Below are positions 51,674 to 58,950 of a stretch of 64,000 nt of DNA, piece after piece (position 1 is the first letter of the stretch; the number at the start of each line of letters is the position of its first letter). The stretch covers positions 1-64,000 of the forward strand of contig JAJRPF010000029.1 of assembly GCA_024280885.1 (NCBI GenBank), written 5' to 3'. Origin of the DNA: Planctomycetota bacterium. GTDB taxonomy: Bacteria; Planctomycetota; JAJSAM01; JAJVHW01. Under the pieces are notes generated by a model. It saw only the letters and a list, made by a program, of their open reading frames with translations. It had not been told where the DNA came from and did not search any database. A program made the translations under genes and the position numbers.

Positions 51674-52461
51674 GCGTCGGCGATTACGTCGTTCTCTCCA
51701 CCGAGAAGCTCCGCAAGGAGTTCGGTGGTGTGTGCGCAGTCAACGACGTCGATCTCGATGTCCGCCACGGCTCCATCACCGCGTTGATCGGCCCGAATGG
51801 TGCCGGGAAGACCACCGTCTTCAACCTGATCACGGGCAACTACGACGCGACTCGCGGGAGAGTCACGTTCACGGATTCCGAGCGTGTGGAACACTCGCTG
51901 TGCGGGCGGACGCCCGATCGCATCACGCGTCTCGGGATCGCGCGCACGTTCCAGAACATCCGACTCTTCGGTGACGTGCCGACGCTCGACAACGTGAAGC
52001 TCGGATTGCATCCGCGCACGAGTCGAGGAGCGCTGTCCGCGCTGCTGCGTTTTCCGGCGGCAGCCGAGGAACGCGAGGTCCACGTGGCCGCGTACCGCTA
52101 CCTGGAGTTTGTCGGACTGGCGTCGAAGTCGCACGAACTGGCGCGCAATCTCCCCTACGGCGAGCAGCGTCGCCTTGAGATCGCGCGCGCGCTCGCGTTG
52201 GCGCCGAACCTCCTGCTCCTCGACGAGCCGGCCGCCGGCATGAACCCGCAGGAGACCGAGGACCTCATGGCGCTGATTCGCCGTATCCGTGACCTTGGGA
52301 TCACGGTGCTCCTGATCGAGCACGACATGCGGCTCGTGATGGGGATCTCCGACTACATCGTCGTACTGGACCACGGCGAGGTCATCGCGCGCGGTCTACC
52401 CGCCGAGGTGAAGAACAGCCCCGATGTGATCCGCGCCTACCTCGGCGACGAGGCGATCTGA
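51670..52461 (+). CDS. livG: Branched-chain amino-acid ABC transporter ATP-binding protein LivG
   Basis: The 263-residue ABC ATPase has Walker A GPNGAGKT (41-48), a Q-loop (ARTFQNIRLF), a signature region NLPYGEQRRLEIARAL typical of LivG, Walker B LLLLDEPAAGMNPQE and the switch His in LLIEHDMRLV. It starts at GTG 51670 within the livM stop and ends 1 nt into livF. Confidence 0.95.
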   Translation: MSVGDYVVLSTEKLRKEFGGVCAVNDVDLDVRHGSITALIGPNGAGKTTVFNLITGNYDATRGRVTFTDSERVEHSLCGRTPDRITRLGIARTFQNIRLFGDVPTLDNVKLGLHPRTSRGALSALLRFPAAAEEREVHVAAYRYLEFVGLASKSHELARNLPYGEQRRLEIARALALAPNLLLLDEPAAGMNPQETEDLMALIRRIRDLGITVLLIEHDMRLVMGISDYIVVLDHGEVIARGLPAEVKNSPDVIRAYLGDEAI

Positions 52462-53171
52462 TGCTTCGACTCGAAGACGTCCACGTCCACTACGGCAAGA
52501 TCCATGCGTTGAAGGGCATCTCTCTGGAGGTGCCCGAGGGCAAGATCGTCACGATCATCGGCGCCAACGGTGCGGGCAAGAGCACGACGTTGCAGACCAT
52601 CTCCGGCTTGCTCCGCCCGACGTCCGGCACCATCACGTACGACGGCCAGCGCATCGACTTGATGGCGCCGTCAGACATTGTCAAGACGGGGCTCTGCCAC
52701 ACGCCCGAGGGGCGCCGGATCTTCCCGGAGCTCACCGTCGACGAGAACCTCTCGATGGGCGCGTATCTGCGCTCGGACAAGGGCGGGATCGAGACCGATC
52801 GCAAGCGCGCGTTCCAGTGGTTCCCGATCCTTGAGGAGCGCCGGACCCAGCATGGCGGGACGCTCTCGGGTGGCGAGCAGCAGATGCTGGCGATCGCGCG
52901 CTCCATGATGGGCCGGCCAAAGCTCTTGATGCTGGATGAACCGTCGCTCGGACTCGCTCCGATCATCGTGCAGCAGATCTTCGAGATCATCGCGATGCTC
53001 AATCGTGAGGAAGGGCTGACGATCCTCCTCGTGGAGCAGAACGCTTCGTTGGCGCTGCGCACGGCGGATCGCGGCTACGTCTATGAGACGGGTGTCGTGA
53101 TCATGGAAGACGACGCGTCCGCGCTGGCGAAGAACGAGCAGGTGCGCGAGGCGTATCTCGGGAGCGCCTGA
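52461..53171 (+). CDS. livF: Branched-chain amino-acid ABC transporter ATP-binding protein LivF
   Basis: The 236-residue ABC ATPase has Walker A GANGAGKS (34-41), the LivF-type CHTPEGRRIFPELTVDENLSMG, signature LSGGEQQMLAIARSM, Walker B LLMLDEPSLGLAP and LLVEQNASLALRTADRGYVYETG. The ATG shares one base with the livG stop. The livF stop lies in a short tandem repeat before the convergent H1-like gene. Confidence 0.95.
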   Translation: MLRLEDVHVHYGKIHALKGISLEVPEGKIVTIIGANGAGKSTTLQTISGLLRPTSGTITYDGQRIDLMAPSDIVKTGLCHTPEGRRIFPELTVDENLSMGAYLRSDKGGIETDRKRAFQWFPILEERRTQHGGTLSGGEQQMLAIARSMMGRPKLLMLDEPSLGLAPIIVQQIFEIIAMLNREEGLTILLVEQNASLALRTADRGYVYETGVVIMEDDASALAKNEQVREAYLGSA

Positions 53172-53205
53172 CAGCAGCGCCTGACGGTGTAGCGCCTGAC
53201 AGCGT
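53163..53205. repeat. 13-15 nt tandem repeat x3 spanning the livF stop
   Basis: AGCGCCTGACAGC (53163-53175), AGCGCCTGACGGTGT (53176-53190) and AGCGCCTGACAGCGT (53191-53205) are adjacent. The livF TGA is in the first copy and further TGA triplets recur in each. The array fills nearly all the space between the convergent genes. Confidence 0.85.
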
Positions 53206-53207
53206 AG

Positions 53208-53987
53208 TCAGCTCATGAGGCCCACGATGTAGCGGATGCCCTTCTTCGTGAGGCGCACCGTTTCGCGTTCCGGGCCGTGTTCGAGCATCCGCGAGCGACT
53301 GCAATGCTTGAGTAGATGTGGCTTCACGCGCACGTCGCGGAAGAGGTCCACGGCGTGGACTTCATGTGCGACATCCTTGAACGTGACGTCGTGCTGGCTG
53401 CCGCCGAGCAGCCACACGGTGACGAGCACAGCGTCCTTCGCCGCACGTCGCCCGCCCGCTTTCGCGATGTCCTCGTAGAGGAGCCGCGCGTCGGTCGCGG
53501 GGCCGGTCGCCGTGACGGGCTTCGGCGCCGGGGCGCTCTTAGCCTTCTTCCGTGGCTTCGTCGCCTTCTTGGCCTTTGGCTTCGGGGCCGTCTTCAGCTT
53601 CGGGGCGGTCTTCAGCTTCGAGGCGGTCTTGGCGCTCGCCTTGGCCTTCGTCCCGACGGCAGCCTTCTTGGTCGCCTTCGTCGCCTTGGTGCGCGGCGCG
53701 ACCTTGGAGGTCTTCGCGGCCTTCTTGACCCGGGCGGTCTTCGTGGCCTTGGCAGTCTTCTTAGCCTTGGCAGTCTTGGTGACCTTGGCAGTCTTCGTAG
53801 CCTTTGCAGACTTCGTGGTCTTCGTCGCCTTGGCCTTCTTCGCCCTCTCCGTGGTCTTCGCCGTCGGCTTCGCGCGCGTCCGCTTCACGGCCGGGCGCTT
53901 CGGCTTCTTGCCGGGATCGGATTTCGACGACGCCTTCGACTCTGCCACGGGGGTCTCCTTTGCCTCCGGTTTCCGCTTCCCCTTCAT
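53208..53987 (-). CDS. Histone H1-like Lys/Ala-rich protein with C-terminal globular domain
   Basis: From ATG 53987 the product has 259 residues. About residues 15-165 are a Lys/Ala/Thr/Pro-rich chain (TKTAKATKTAKVTKTAKAKK and similar) like the tails of eukaryotic histone H1 and bacterial H1-like nucleoid proteins. The last ~95 residues form a globular, probably winged-helix-like domain (ATDARLLYEDIAKAGGRRAAKDAVLVTVWLL..., VRLTKKGIRYIVGLM). It may bind DNA or RNA; the role is inferred from composition. TTG 54014, 3 nt after GAGGAG, is an alternative start adding nine residues. It is 48 nt downstream of the MoeB-rhodanese gene on the same strand. Confidence 0.82.
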   Translation of the reverse strand: MKGKRKPEAKETPVAESKASSKSDPGKKPKRPAVKRTRAKPTAKTTERAKKAKATKTTKSAKATKTAKVTKTAKAKKTAKATKTARVKKAAKTSKVAPRTKATKATKKAAVGTKAKASAKTASKLKTAPKLKTAPKPKAKKATKPRKKAKSAPAPKPVTATGPATDARLLYEDIAKAGGRRAAKDAVLVTVWLLGGSQHDVTFKDVAHEVHAVDLFRDVRVKPHLLKHCSRSRMLEHGPERETVRLTKKGIRYIVGLMS

Positions 53988-54035
53988 TGTGCGTCGGGAG
54001 ACCGCGCACGGCAAAGGCTCCTCACTGAAACGCGT

Positions 54036-55184
54036 TCAAGCCACGATCTGTTCCGGGTCTTCAGCGTCACGCCACGCGATGAGTCCGTCACGCAGATTCC
54101 AGGTTCGGTCGAGACCCGTTGCGCGCAGCATCTCGACGGCTCGCTCGCCCCGCGGACCCACGCGGCAGTAGACGACCACGTCGCGATCCTTCGGGAGCTC
54201 GGCCGCGCGCAGCGAGACGTCGCCCAGCGCAATGTGGAGCGCGCCCGGCAATGCGCCAGCGTGAAACTCCCACGCCTCGCGCACGTCCAGGAGTAGCGGC
54301 CGCGACTCGGACGCGAGGCGTTGCGCCAGTTCGGCGGCGTCGATGCTCGGACCTCCGCGATCGCCGCCGCTGTCGATGCATGCCGCGCCGACGGTCTCGA
54401 GCGCGTCGGAGATGGTCGGTGCGTCGCCGCAGGCGGGACACTTCGGGTCGCGCCGCAGAAGCACTTCGCGGAACGCGCCATCGAGCGCGTCGATGAGGAG
54501 CAGGCGTCCGAGCAGCGTGCGTCCGACGCCGAGCAGGATCTTCAGCGCCTCGCTCGCCTGGATGCAGCCGACCAGGCCGGGGAGCACGCCCAGCACACCG
54601 GCTTGCGCGCAATTCGGTACGAGTGCGTCGGGCGGCGGCTCCGGGAAGAGGCAGCGGTAGCACGGCCCCTCGGGAGGGTAAAACACACTGGCCTGGCCGT
54701 CGAAGCGGAAGATGCTGCCGTAGACGTACGGACGCCCCTCGAGCACGCACGCGTCCGAGACCAGGTAGCGCGTCGTGAAGTTGTCGCTGCCGTCGAGCAC
54801 GACGTCAGCGCCGCGCACCAGCGCACGTACGTTCTGCGACGAGACGCGCGCCGACACAGGCTCGATCGCAACGTGTGGGTTGAGGTCGCGCAGCCGATCG
54901 GTTGCCGCCGCGACCTTCTCGCGTCCGACGTCGGAGGTGCCAAAGAGGACTTGCCGCTGGAGGTTCGAGAGATCGACGACGTCGAAGTCGCAGAGCGTGA
55001 TCCGCCCGACACCGGCGGCCGCGAGATAGAGCGCCACGGGCGAGCCCAGGCCGCCCGCGCCGATCACCAATGCCGACGATCCCTTGAGCCGCCGCTGCCC
55101 TTCCTCACCCACTTCTGGGAGCGTGAGGTGGCGGCCATAGCGACGGTATTCGGCGGGTTCGAGAGGGGGGAGTGGATCTGGCAT
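54036..55184 (-). CDS. MoeB/ThiF-type E1-like adenylyltransferase with C-terminal rhodanese domain
   Basis: The 382-residue protein activates the C-terminus of a ubiquitin-like sulfur carrier (MoaD/ThiS type) and can supply sulfur. It has GAGGLGS (43-49), RQVLF, the acid loop with D133 in VLDGSDNFTTRY, zinc cysteines C175, C178, C249 and C252, and NCAQAGVLGVLPG. A rhodanese domain (~280-382) carries the active-site loop CRVGPRG (Cys340). ATG 55184 is chosen; ATG 55232 would overlap the start codon of the divergent lipoprotein gene (shared CATG). Molybdopterin or thiamine genes are not nearby. Confidence 0.93.
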   Translation of the reverse strand: MPDPLPPLEPAEYRRYGRHLTLPEVGEEGQRRLKGSSALVIGAGGLGSPVALYLAAAGVGRITLCDFDVVDLSNLQRQVLFGTSDVGREKVAAATDRLRDLNPHVAIEPVSARVSSQNVRALVRGADVVLDGSDNFTTRYLVSDACVLEGRPYVYGSIFRFDGQASVFYPPEGPCYRCLFPEPPPDALVPNCAQAGVLGVLPGLVGCIQASEALKILLGVGRTLLGRLLLIDALDGAFREVLLRRDPKCPACGDAPTISDALETVGAACIDSGGDRGGPSIDAAELAQRLASESRPLLLDVREAWEFHAGALPGALHIALGDVSLRAAELPKDRDVVVYCRVGPRGERAVEMLRATGLDRTWNLRDGLIAWRDAEDPEQIVA

Positions 55185-55194
55185 CGGTGGTCCG

Positions 55195-55223
55195 GCCACA
55201 CGTGGGGCAGGTCCGCCTATACT
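55195..55223 (+). promoter_or_regulatory. putative promoter for a lipoprotein pair, possibly leaderless
   Basis: TATACT (55218-55223) is a near-consensus -10 with GCCACA 17 nt before it. Transcription would begin about at the ATG (55231), and no Shine-Dalgarno exists there, so the mRNA may be leaderless. Confidence 0.45.
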
Positions 55224-55230
55224 CACCGAC

Positions 55231-55785
55231 ATGCCCCCGATCTTCTCCGCTCTCCCCGCCGGTTCATCCGGCAGTCCGCTCCGCACGGGGCTCGGCGCCC
55301 TGGCGGGACTCGTCACGCTCTTGGCCCTCGTGATGCTCGGCGCAGGTCTGCTGCCTGGCTGCTCGAACCCGCACGAGACCCCGCGCGTGCTCTTCACACA
55401 CATCCAGGAACTGAACGCGCGGGGGAAGTATCGCGAAATCTGGGATCTTTACACCGACAAGGAACGCAAACGCCAGAGCGATGCCTGGGACAGCTACCGC
55501 GAGTTCCTGCGCACGAATCTGAGCGCGGACAACCGGGAGGCGTGCCAACGCAACTGGGGGCGAGAGCCCGAGGAGCTGATGGGCCTCACGCACTCCGATC
55601 TCTTCGAGATCCTGGGTCAAGGGAACGAGTCCGCCATGATCGGCGCGCGCATCACCGACGACGATGTCGCCCCAGACCTCGAGAACGGGCACCGCGTCTA
55701 CTGGGTCACGGCGCAGGGCCAGGAACTCGTCATGCTCGCCCAGTTCGTTGACGACGGCTGGTACCTCGTGACACTTCGCGAATGA
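55231..55785 (+). CDS. Small lipoprotein of unknown function (first of pair)
   Basis: The 184-residue protein has a TM-like signal segment (~22-42) ending in a lipobox (LLPGCSN), then an alpha/beta domain (PRVLFTHIQELNARGKYREIWDLYTDKERKRQSDAWDSYREFLR..., QGQELVMLAQFVDDGWYLVTLRE). This resembles NTF2-like or DUF4878-type secreted domains, though I cannot name the family. It overlaps the next lipoprotein gene by 4 nt, so both are co-expressed. Confidence 0.75.
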   Translation: MPPIFSALPAGSSGSPLRTGLGALAGLVTLLALVMLGAGLLPGCSNPHETPRVLFTHIQELNARGKYREIWDLYTDKERKRQSDAWDSYREFLRTNLSADNREACQRNWGREPEELMGLTHSDLFEILGQGNESAMIGARITDDDVAPDLENGHRVYWVTAQGQELVMLAQFVDDGWYLVTLRE

Positions 55786-56396
55786 ACTCGATGCTATTCC
55801 GCCTGGGTGATCGGCTGCGTCGGCGTGAGCGGTCTGTTCCGACCGCATCTGGAGCTCGCCGCACGGCCCTCTCAGTCGCTCTGCTCTCGCTCTTTCTCGC
55901 GTCGGTACTCAGTGGGTGTGCCGAGCAGACCACCGACAGCGCGCGCGCGACGCCGACGGCAGCATTCGAGGCGTTGCGTGCGGCCCTGACCGACTCCGAC
56001 GGCGTGCGCGCGTTCCAGTTGCACGATGCCGACTGCCGCGCGTACCACCTGCAGCGCATCCGCACGATCCGCGCGCGGCTCGCGAGCGGCGAGTCGGCCG
56101 AGCTCGTCCTCGGCGCCGCTGACAAGCCGGTGGACGTGTTTGTGGAGGGCACACCGGAAGAGTCGGCGGGCCGCATCATCCTTGCTCAGTCCGAGATCGC
56201 CGACGCGTGGGAGTGGCTCCGTGACGCGACGGTCATCGACGAGACGCTTGAGCCCATCACCGACGGTCAGGACCGCGCCACCGTGCGTCTGCGCCGTGCC
56301 GACGGCACCGAGACGGACATCTACTTCCTCGAAGAGCCCGAGGGTTGGTCCTACGACCAATTCCGCCTGCGCCAAGAGCGCATGAAGCGGCAGTAG
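55782..56396 (+). CDS. Small lipoprotein of unknown function (second of pair)
   Basis: The 204-residue protein has an N-terminal basic region, a hydrophobic segment and lipobox (LSGCAEQ). The mature domain (TAAFEALRAALTDSDGVRAFQLHDADCRAY..., DETLEPITDGQDRATVRLRRADGTETDIYFLEEPEGWSYDQFRLR) has the same overall plan as the preceding lipoprotein, so the pair may be an old duplication. A palindrome of family B follows at once. Confidence 0.75.
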   Translation: MNSMLFRLGDRLRRRERSVPTASGARRTALSVALLSLFLASVLSGCAEQTTDSARATPTAAFEALRAALTDSDGVRAFQLHDADCRAYHLQRIRTIRARLASGESAELVLGAADKPVDVFVEGTPEESAGRIILAQSEIADAWEWLRDATVIDETLEPITDGQDRATVRLRRADGTETDIYFLEEPEGWSYDQFRLRQERMKRQ

Positions 56397-56398
56397 AC

Positions 56399-56498
56399 GA
56401 TACGGAGTCAGGACAGGTTCGGCAGAGTTCGGAGCACGGGTATCGACACCGCGAATGCCAACCTCCGAACTCTGCCGAATCTGTCCTGACTCCGTATC
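56399..56498. repeat. palindrome family B, copy 1 (35-30-35 nt)
   Basis: A 35-nt arm at 56399-56433 pairs with 56464-56498 (34 of 35), around a 30-nt spacer. The arms begin and end with GATACGGAG/CTCCGTATC and contain TTCGGCAGAGTTCGGA. The same architecture recurs at 62719-62818. The spacer is similar to the other copy's in reverse complement. CGTATCTCCGC is duplicated at the right edge. It lies between convergent genes (lipoprotein and fusA), where it may serve as a terminator. Confidence 0.9.
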
Positions 56499-56519
56499 TC
56501 CGCCGTATCTCCGCCGAGA

Positions 56520-58637
56520 CTACTTCTTCTTCCGGCGCGCCAGCTGCTCCTTGACGATCACCTCTTGGAGGCTGCGGGGAACCGGCATGTACTCGCATGG
56601 CTCCATCGAGAAGTTGGCGCGGCCCTGGGTGAGCGAGCGCAACGTCGTGGAGTACTGGAAGGTCTCGGCGATGGGGACCTTGCCGCGCACGATGCGGATG
56701 TCGCCGGGGCCCTGCGCGATCTCGTCGATCTGCATGCGGCGGCTGTTGAGGTCGCCGATCACGTTGCCGACGAACTCATCGGGAGTCGTGACCTCGATCC
56801 TCATCAGCGGCTCCATGATCGTGCAGCCGGCCTGCTCAAGGGCGCCGCGGATCGCGAGCCGGCCCGCCGCGCGGAACGCGATCTCGCTGGAGTCGACGTC
56901 GTGCGACTTGCCGTCGACGAGGGTCGCCTTGACCCCCACGATGGGGAGGCGCAGATCGCCGCCGTCTTCGCAGTACTTCACGATTCCGTACTCGATGGCC
57001 GGGATGTACTCCTTCGGGACACGACCGCCGACCACCTTGCTCTCGAACGAGACGTCGGTGGACTCGTGGTCCGGCTCGAACTGGACCTTGCACACGCCGA
57101 ACTGGCCGCTACCACCGGTCTGCTTGACGTGCCTGCCCTCGACTTCGATCGCCTTCGCGAGTGTCTGTCGGTAGGCGACGCGCGGCTTGCCCGTGATGAC
57201 CGGCACCTTGAACTCGCGCAGCAGACGGCTGGCGATGATCTCGAGGTGCAACTCGCCCATGCCAGCGATGATCGTCTCTTCGGTCTCCGGGTCGGTGAAG
57301 CGGCGGAACGTCGGGTCTTCCTTCGCCAGACGCGCGAGCGCCTCGCCGAGCTTGTCGCGGTCGCCGCGGCTCTCGGGGTTGATCGACATCGAGATGACGG
57401 TGTCGGGGAACTCCATGCTCTCGAGCATGATGGGGTTCGCCTTGTCGGCGAGGGTGTCGCCCGTGATGCTGTGCTTCAGGCCCACGACGGCGCAGATGTC
57501 GCCCGCGCGGACGCGATCCATCGCTTCACGATTGTTGGCGTGCATGCGGAGTAGGCGTCCGATGCGCTCCTTCTTACCGGTGCGGACGTTCACGACCTCG
57601 TCGCCGCGGTTCAGAACGCCGGAGTAGACACGCACGAACGTCAGGTCGCCGTTCGGGTCGCTGACCGTCTTGAAGGCGAGGCCACAGAAGGGCTCGTTCT
57701 CGTCGTGCTTGCGGACCTGCTCCGTCTCGTCCTTGGGCCCCGTCGCTCCCGAGAGCGGTTCGAGATCGTGGGGCGAGGGGAGGTAGTCGCAGATCGCGTC
57801 GAGCAGCGAGCGGACGCCGCGATTCTTGAGCGCCGAGCCGCAAAGGACAGGGTGCATCGCCGAGCGCAGCGTGCCCTCGCGCAGTGCCTGTCGGATCTCA
57901 TCGCGGGTGACGTGACCACCCTCAAGGTACGTCTCCATGAGGGCGTCGGAGTAGTCGGCGATCGCCTCGATCATCTCGATGCGCGACTTCTCGGCCTGCG
58001 CCCGGATCTCGGGCGAGACGCTATCTAGGTCCTTCGTGCGGATCGGGTCGTCGCCCTCCTGCGCGAGGATGACCTCCATCTCGACGAGGTCGATCGCGCC
58101 CATCATATCTTGGCCGTCCATGATCGGGACCTGGATCGGAACGGCCTTCGCGCCGAGGCGCTTGCGGATGCTCTCGATGCAGCCGAAGAAGTCGGCGCCG
58201 GCGCGGTCCATCTTGTTCACGAAGCAGATGCGCGGGACGTTGTACTTCGTCGCCTGGCGCCAGACGGTCTCCGACTGCGCTTCGACGCCGGAGACAGCAT
58301 CGAAGACGGCGACGGCGCCATCGAGGACGCGCAGCGAACGCTCGACCTCGGCGGTGAAGTCCACGTGCCCCGGTGTGTCGATCAGGCTGAGCTTCTTGCC
58401 CTTCCACTCGCAGTAGGTCGCGGCGGAAGTGATCGTGATGCCGCGCTCCTTCTCGTCCTCCATGTAGTCCATGGTGGCACCGCCATCGTGCACCTCCTGC
58501 ACCTTCCGGATCACACCGGTGTAGTACAGGATGCGCTCGGAGACGGTCGTCTTGCCGGCGTCGATGTGGGCCATGATGCCGAAGTTTCGGCGCGAGGCGA
58601 GATCGGCGACCTGGTGGGCGTGAAGCTTGGGATCCAT
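56520..58637 (-). CDS. fusA: Elongation factor G
   Basis: EF-G catalyses GTP-dependent ribosomal translocation. The 705 residues begin [41 protein letters not shown] (P-loop AHIDAGKTT at 23-31), with switch [24 protein letters not shown], and domain IV with [25 protein letters not shown]. The ATG at 58637 matches the family start; the longer frame upstream has no similarity. It stands alone rather than in the str operon, downstream of lon. It could be a second EF-G, which cannot be told from this window. Confidence 0.95.
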   Translation of the reverse strand: MDPKLHAHQVADLASRRNFGIMAHIDAGKTTVSERILYYTGVIRKVQEVHDGGATMDYMEDEKERGITITSAATYCEWKGKKLSLIDTPGHVDFTAEVERSLRVLDGAVAVFDAVSGVEAQSETVWRQATKYNVPRICFVNKMDRAGADFFGCIESIRKRLGAKAVPIQVPIMDGQDMMGAIDLVEMEVILAQEGDDPIRTKDLDSVSPEIRAQAEKSRIEMIEAIADYSDALMETYLEGGHVTRDEIRQALREGTLRSAMHPVLCGSALKNRGVRSLLDAICDYLPSPHDLEPLSGATGPKDETEQVRKHDENEPFCGLAFKTVSDPNGDLTFVRVYSGVLNRGDEVVNVRTGKKERIGRLLRMHANNREAMDRVRAGDICAVVGLKHSITGDTLADKANPIMLESMEFPDTVISMSINPESRGDRDKLGEALARLAKEDPTFRRFTDPETEETIIAGMGELHLEIIASRLLREFKVPVITGKPRVAYRQTLAKAIEVEGRHVKQTGGSGQFGVCKVQFEPDHESTDVSFESKVVGGRVPKEYIPAIEYGIVKYCEDGGDLRLPIVGVKATLVDGKSHDVDSSEIAFRAAGRLAIRGALEQAGCTIMEPLMRIEVTTPDEFVGNVIGDLNSRRMQIDEIAQGPGDIRIVRGKVPIAETFQYSTTLRSLTQGRANFSMEPCEYMPVPRSLQEVIVKEQLARRKKK

Positions 58638-58950
58638 GGTTGGACTCCGGCTGGGGGCTGGCCCCTCCGTCGCGAGAGATTGCAGATCGCGAGGAAGAGG
58701 GGAACCGAGGGAGAAGAATCGAGAGAGGAGAACGGGATTCGAGGCTGGGAAGGAGGACTTCCGACGTTCTCGGTGGACCAAACGCGACACGAGACCATGC
58801 CTGACCACCGCCGTCAACCTAACGCGGAGGGCGAAACGCCGCGGAGCCCGGCGTGACCAGGCAGGAACGCCGCCGCATCAGGCCCGACGAGCGGAGGCTG
58901 GGGATGCCACGCTGCCGCACGCCGGTCGCTCGGTCTCTGGTCGATCCGTC
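58638..58950. other. 313-nt spacer between lon and fusA
   Basis: No gene is seen. On the minus strand TTGACG (58817-58812) could be a -35 for fusA but no strong -10 lies 17 nt on. The region is purine-rich on the plus strand near 58700-58740. It presumably holds the fusA leader. Confidence 0.35.

Noticed and set aside
53163..53207. Rho-independent terminator for the liv operon
   Set aside because: The repeats are direct, not inverted; no stable stem with a T-run is visible.
54321..55751. 476-codon plus-strand frame antisense to the MoeB-rhodanese gene
   Set aside because: Composition is Arg/Ala-rich and the sense gene has all E1 and rhodanese motifs.
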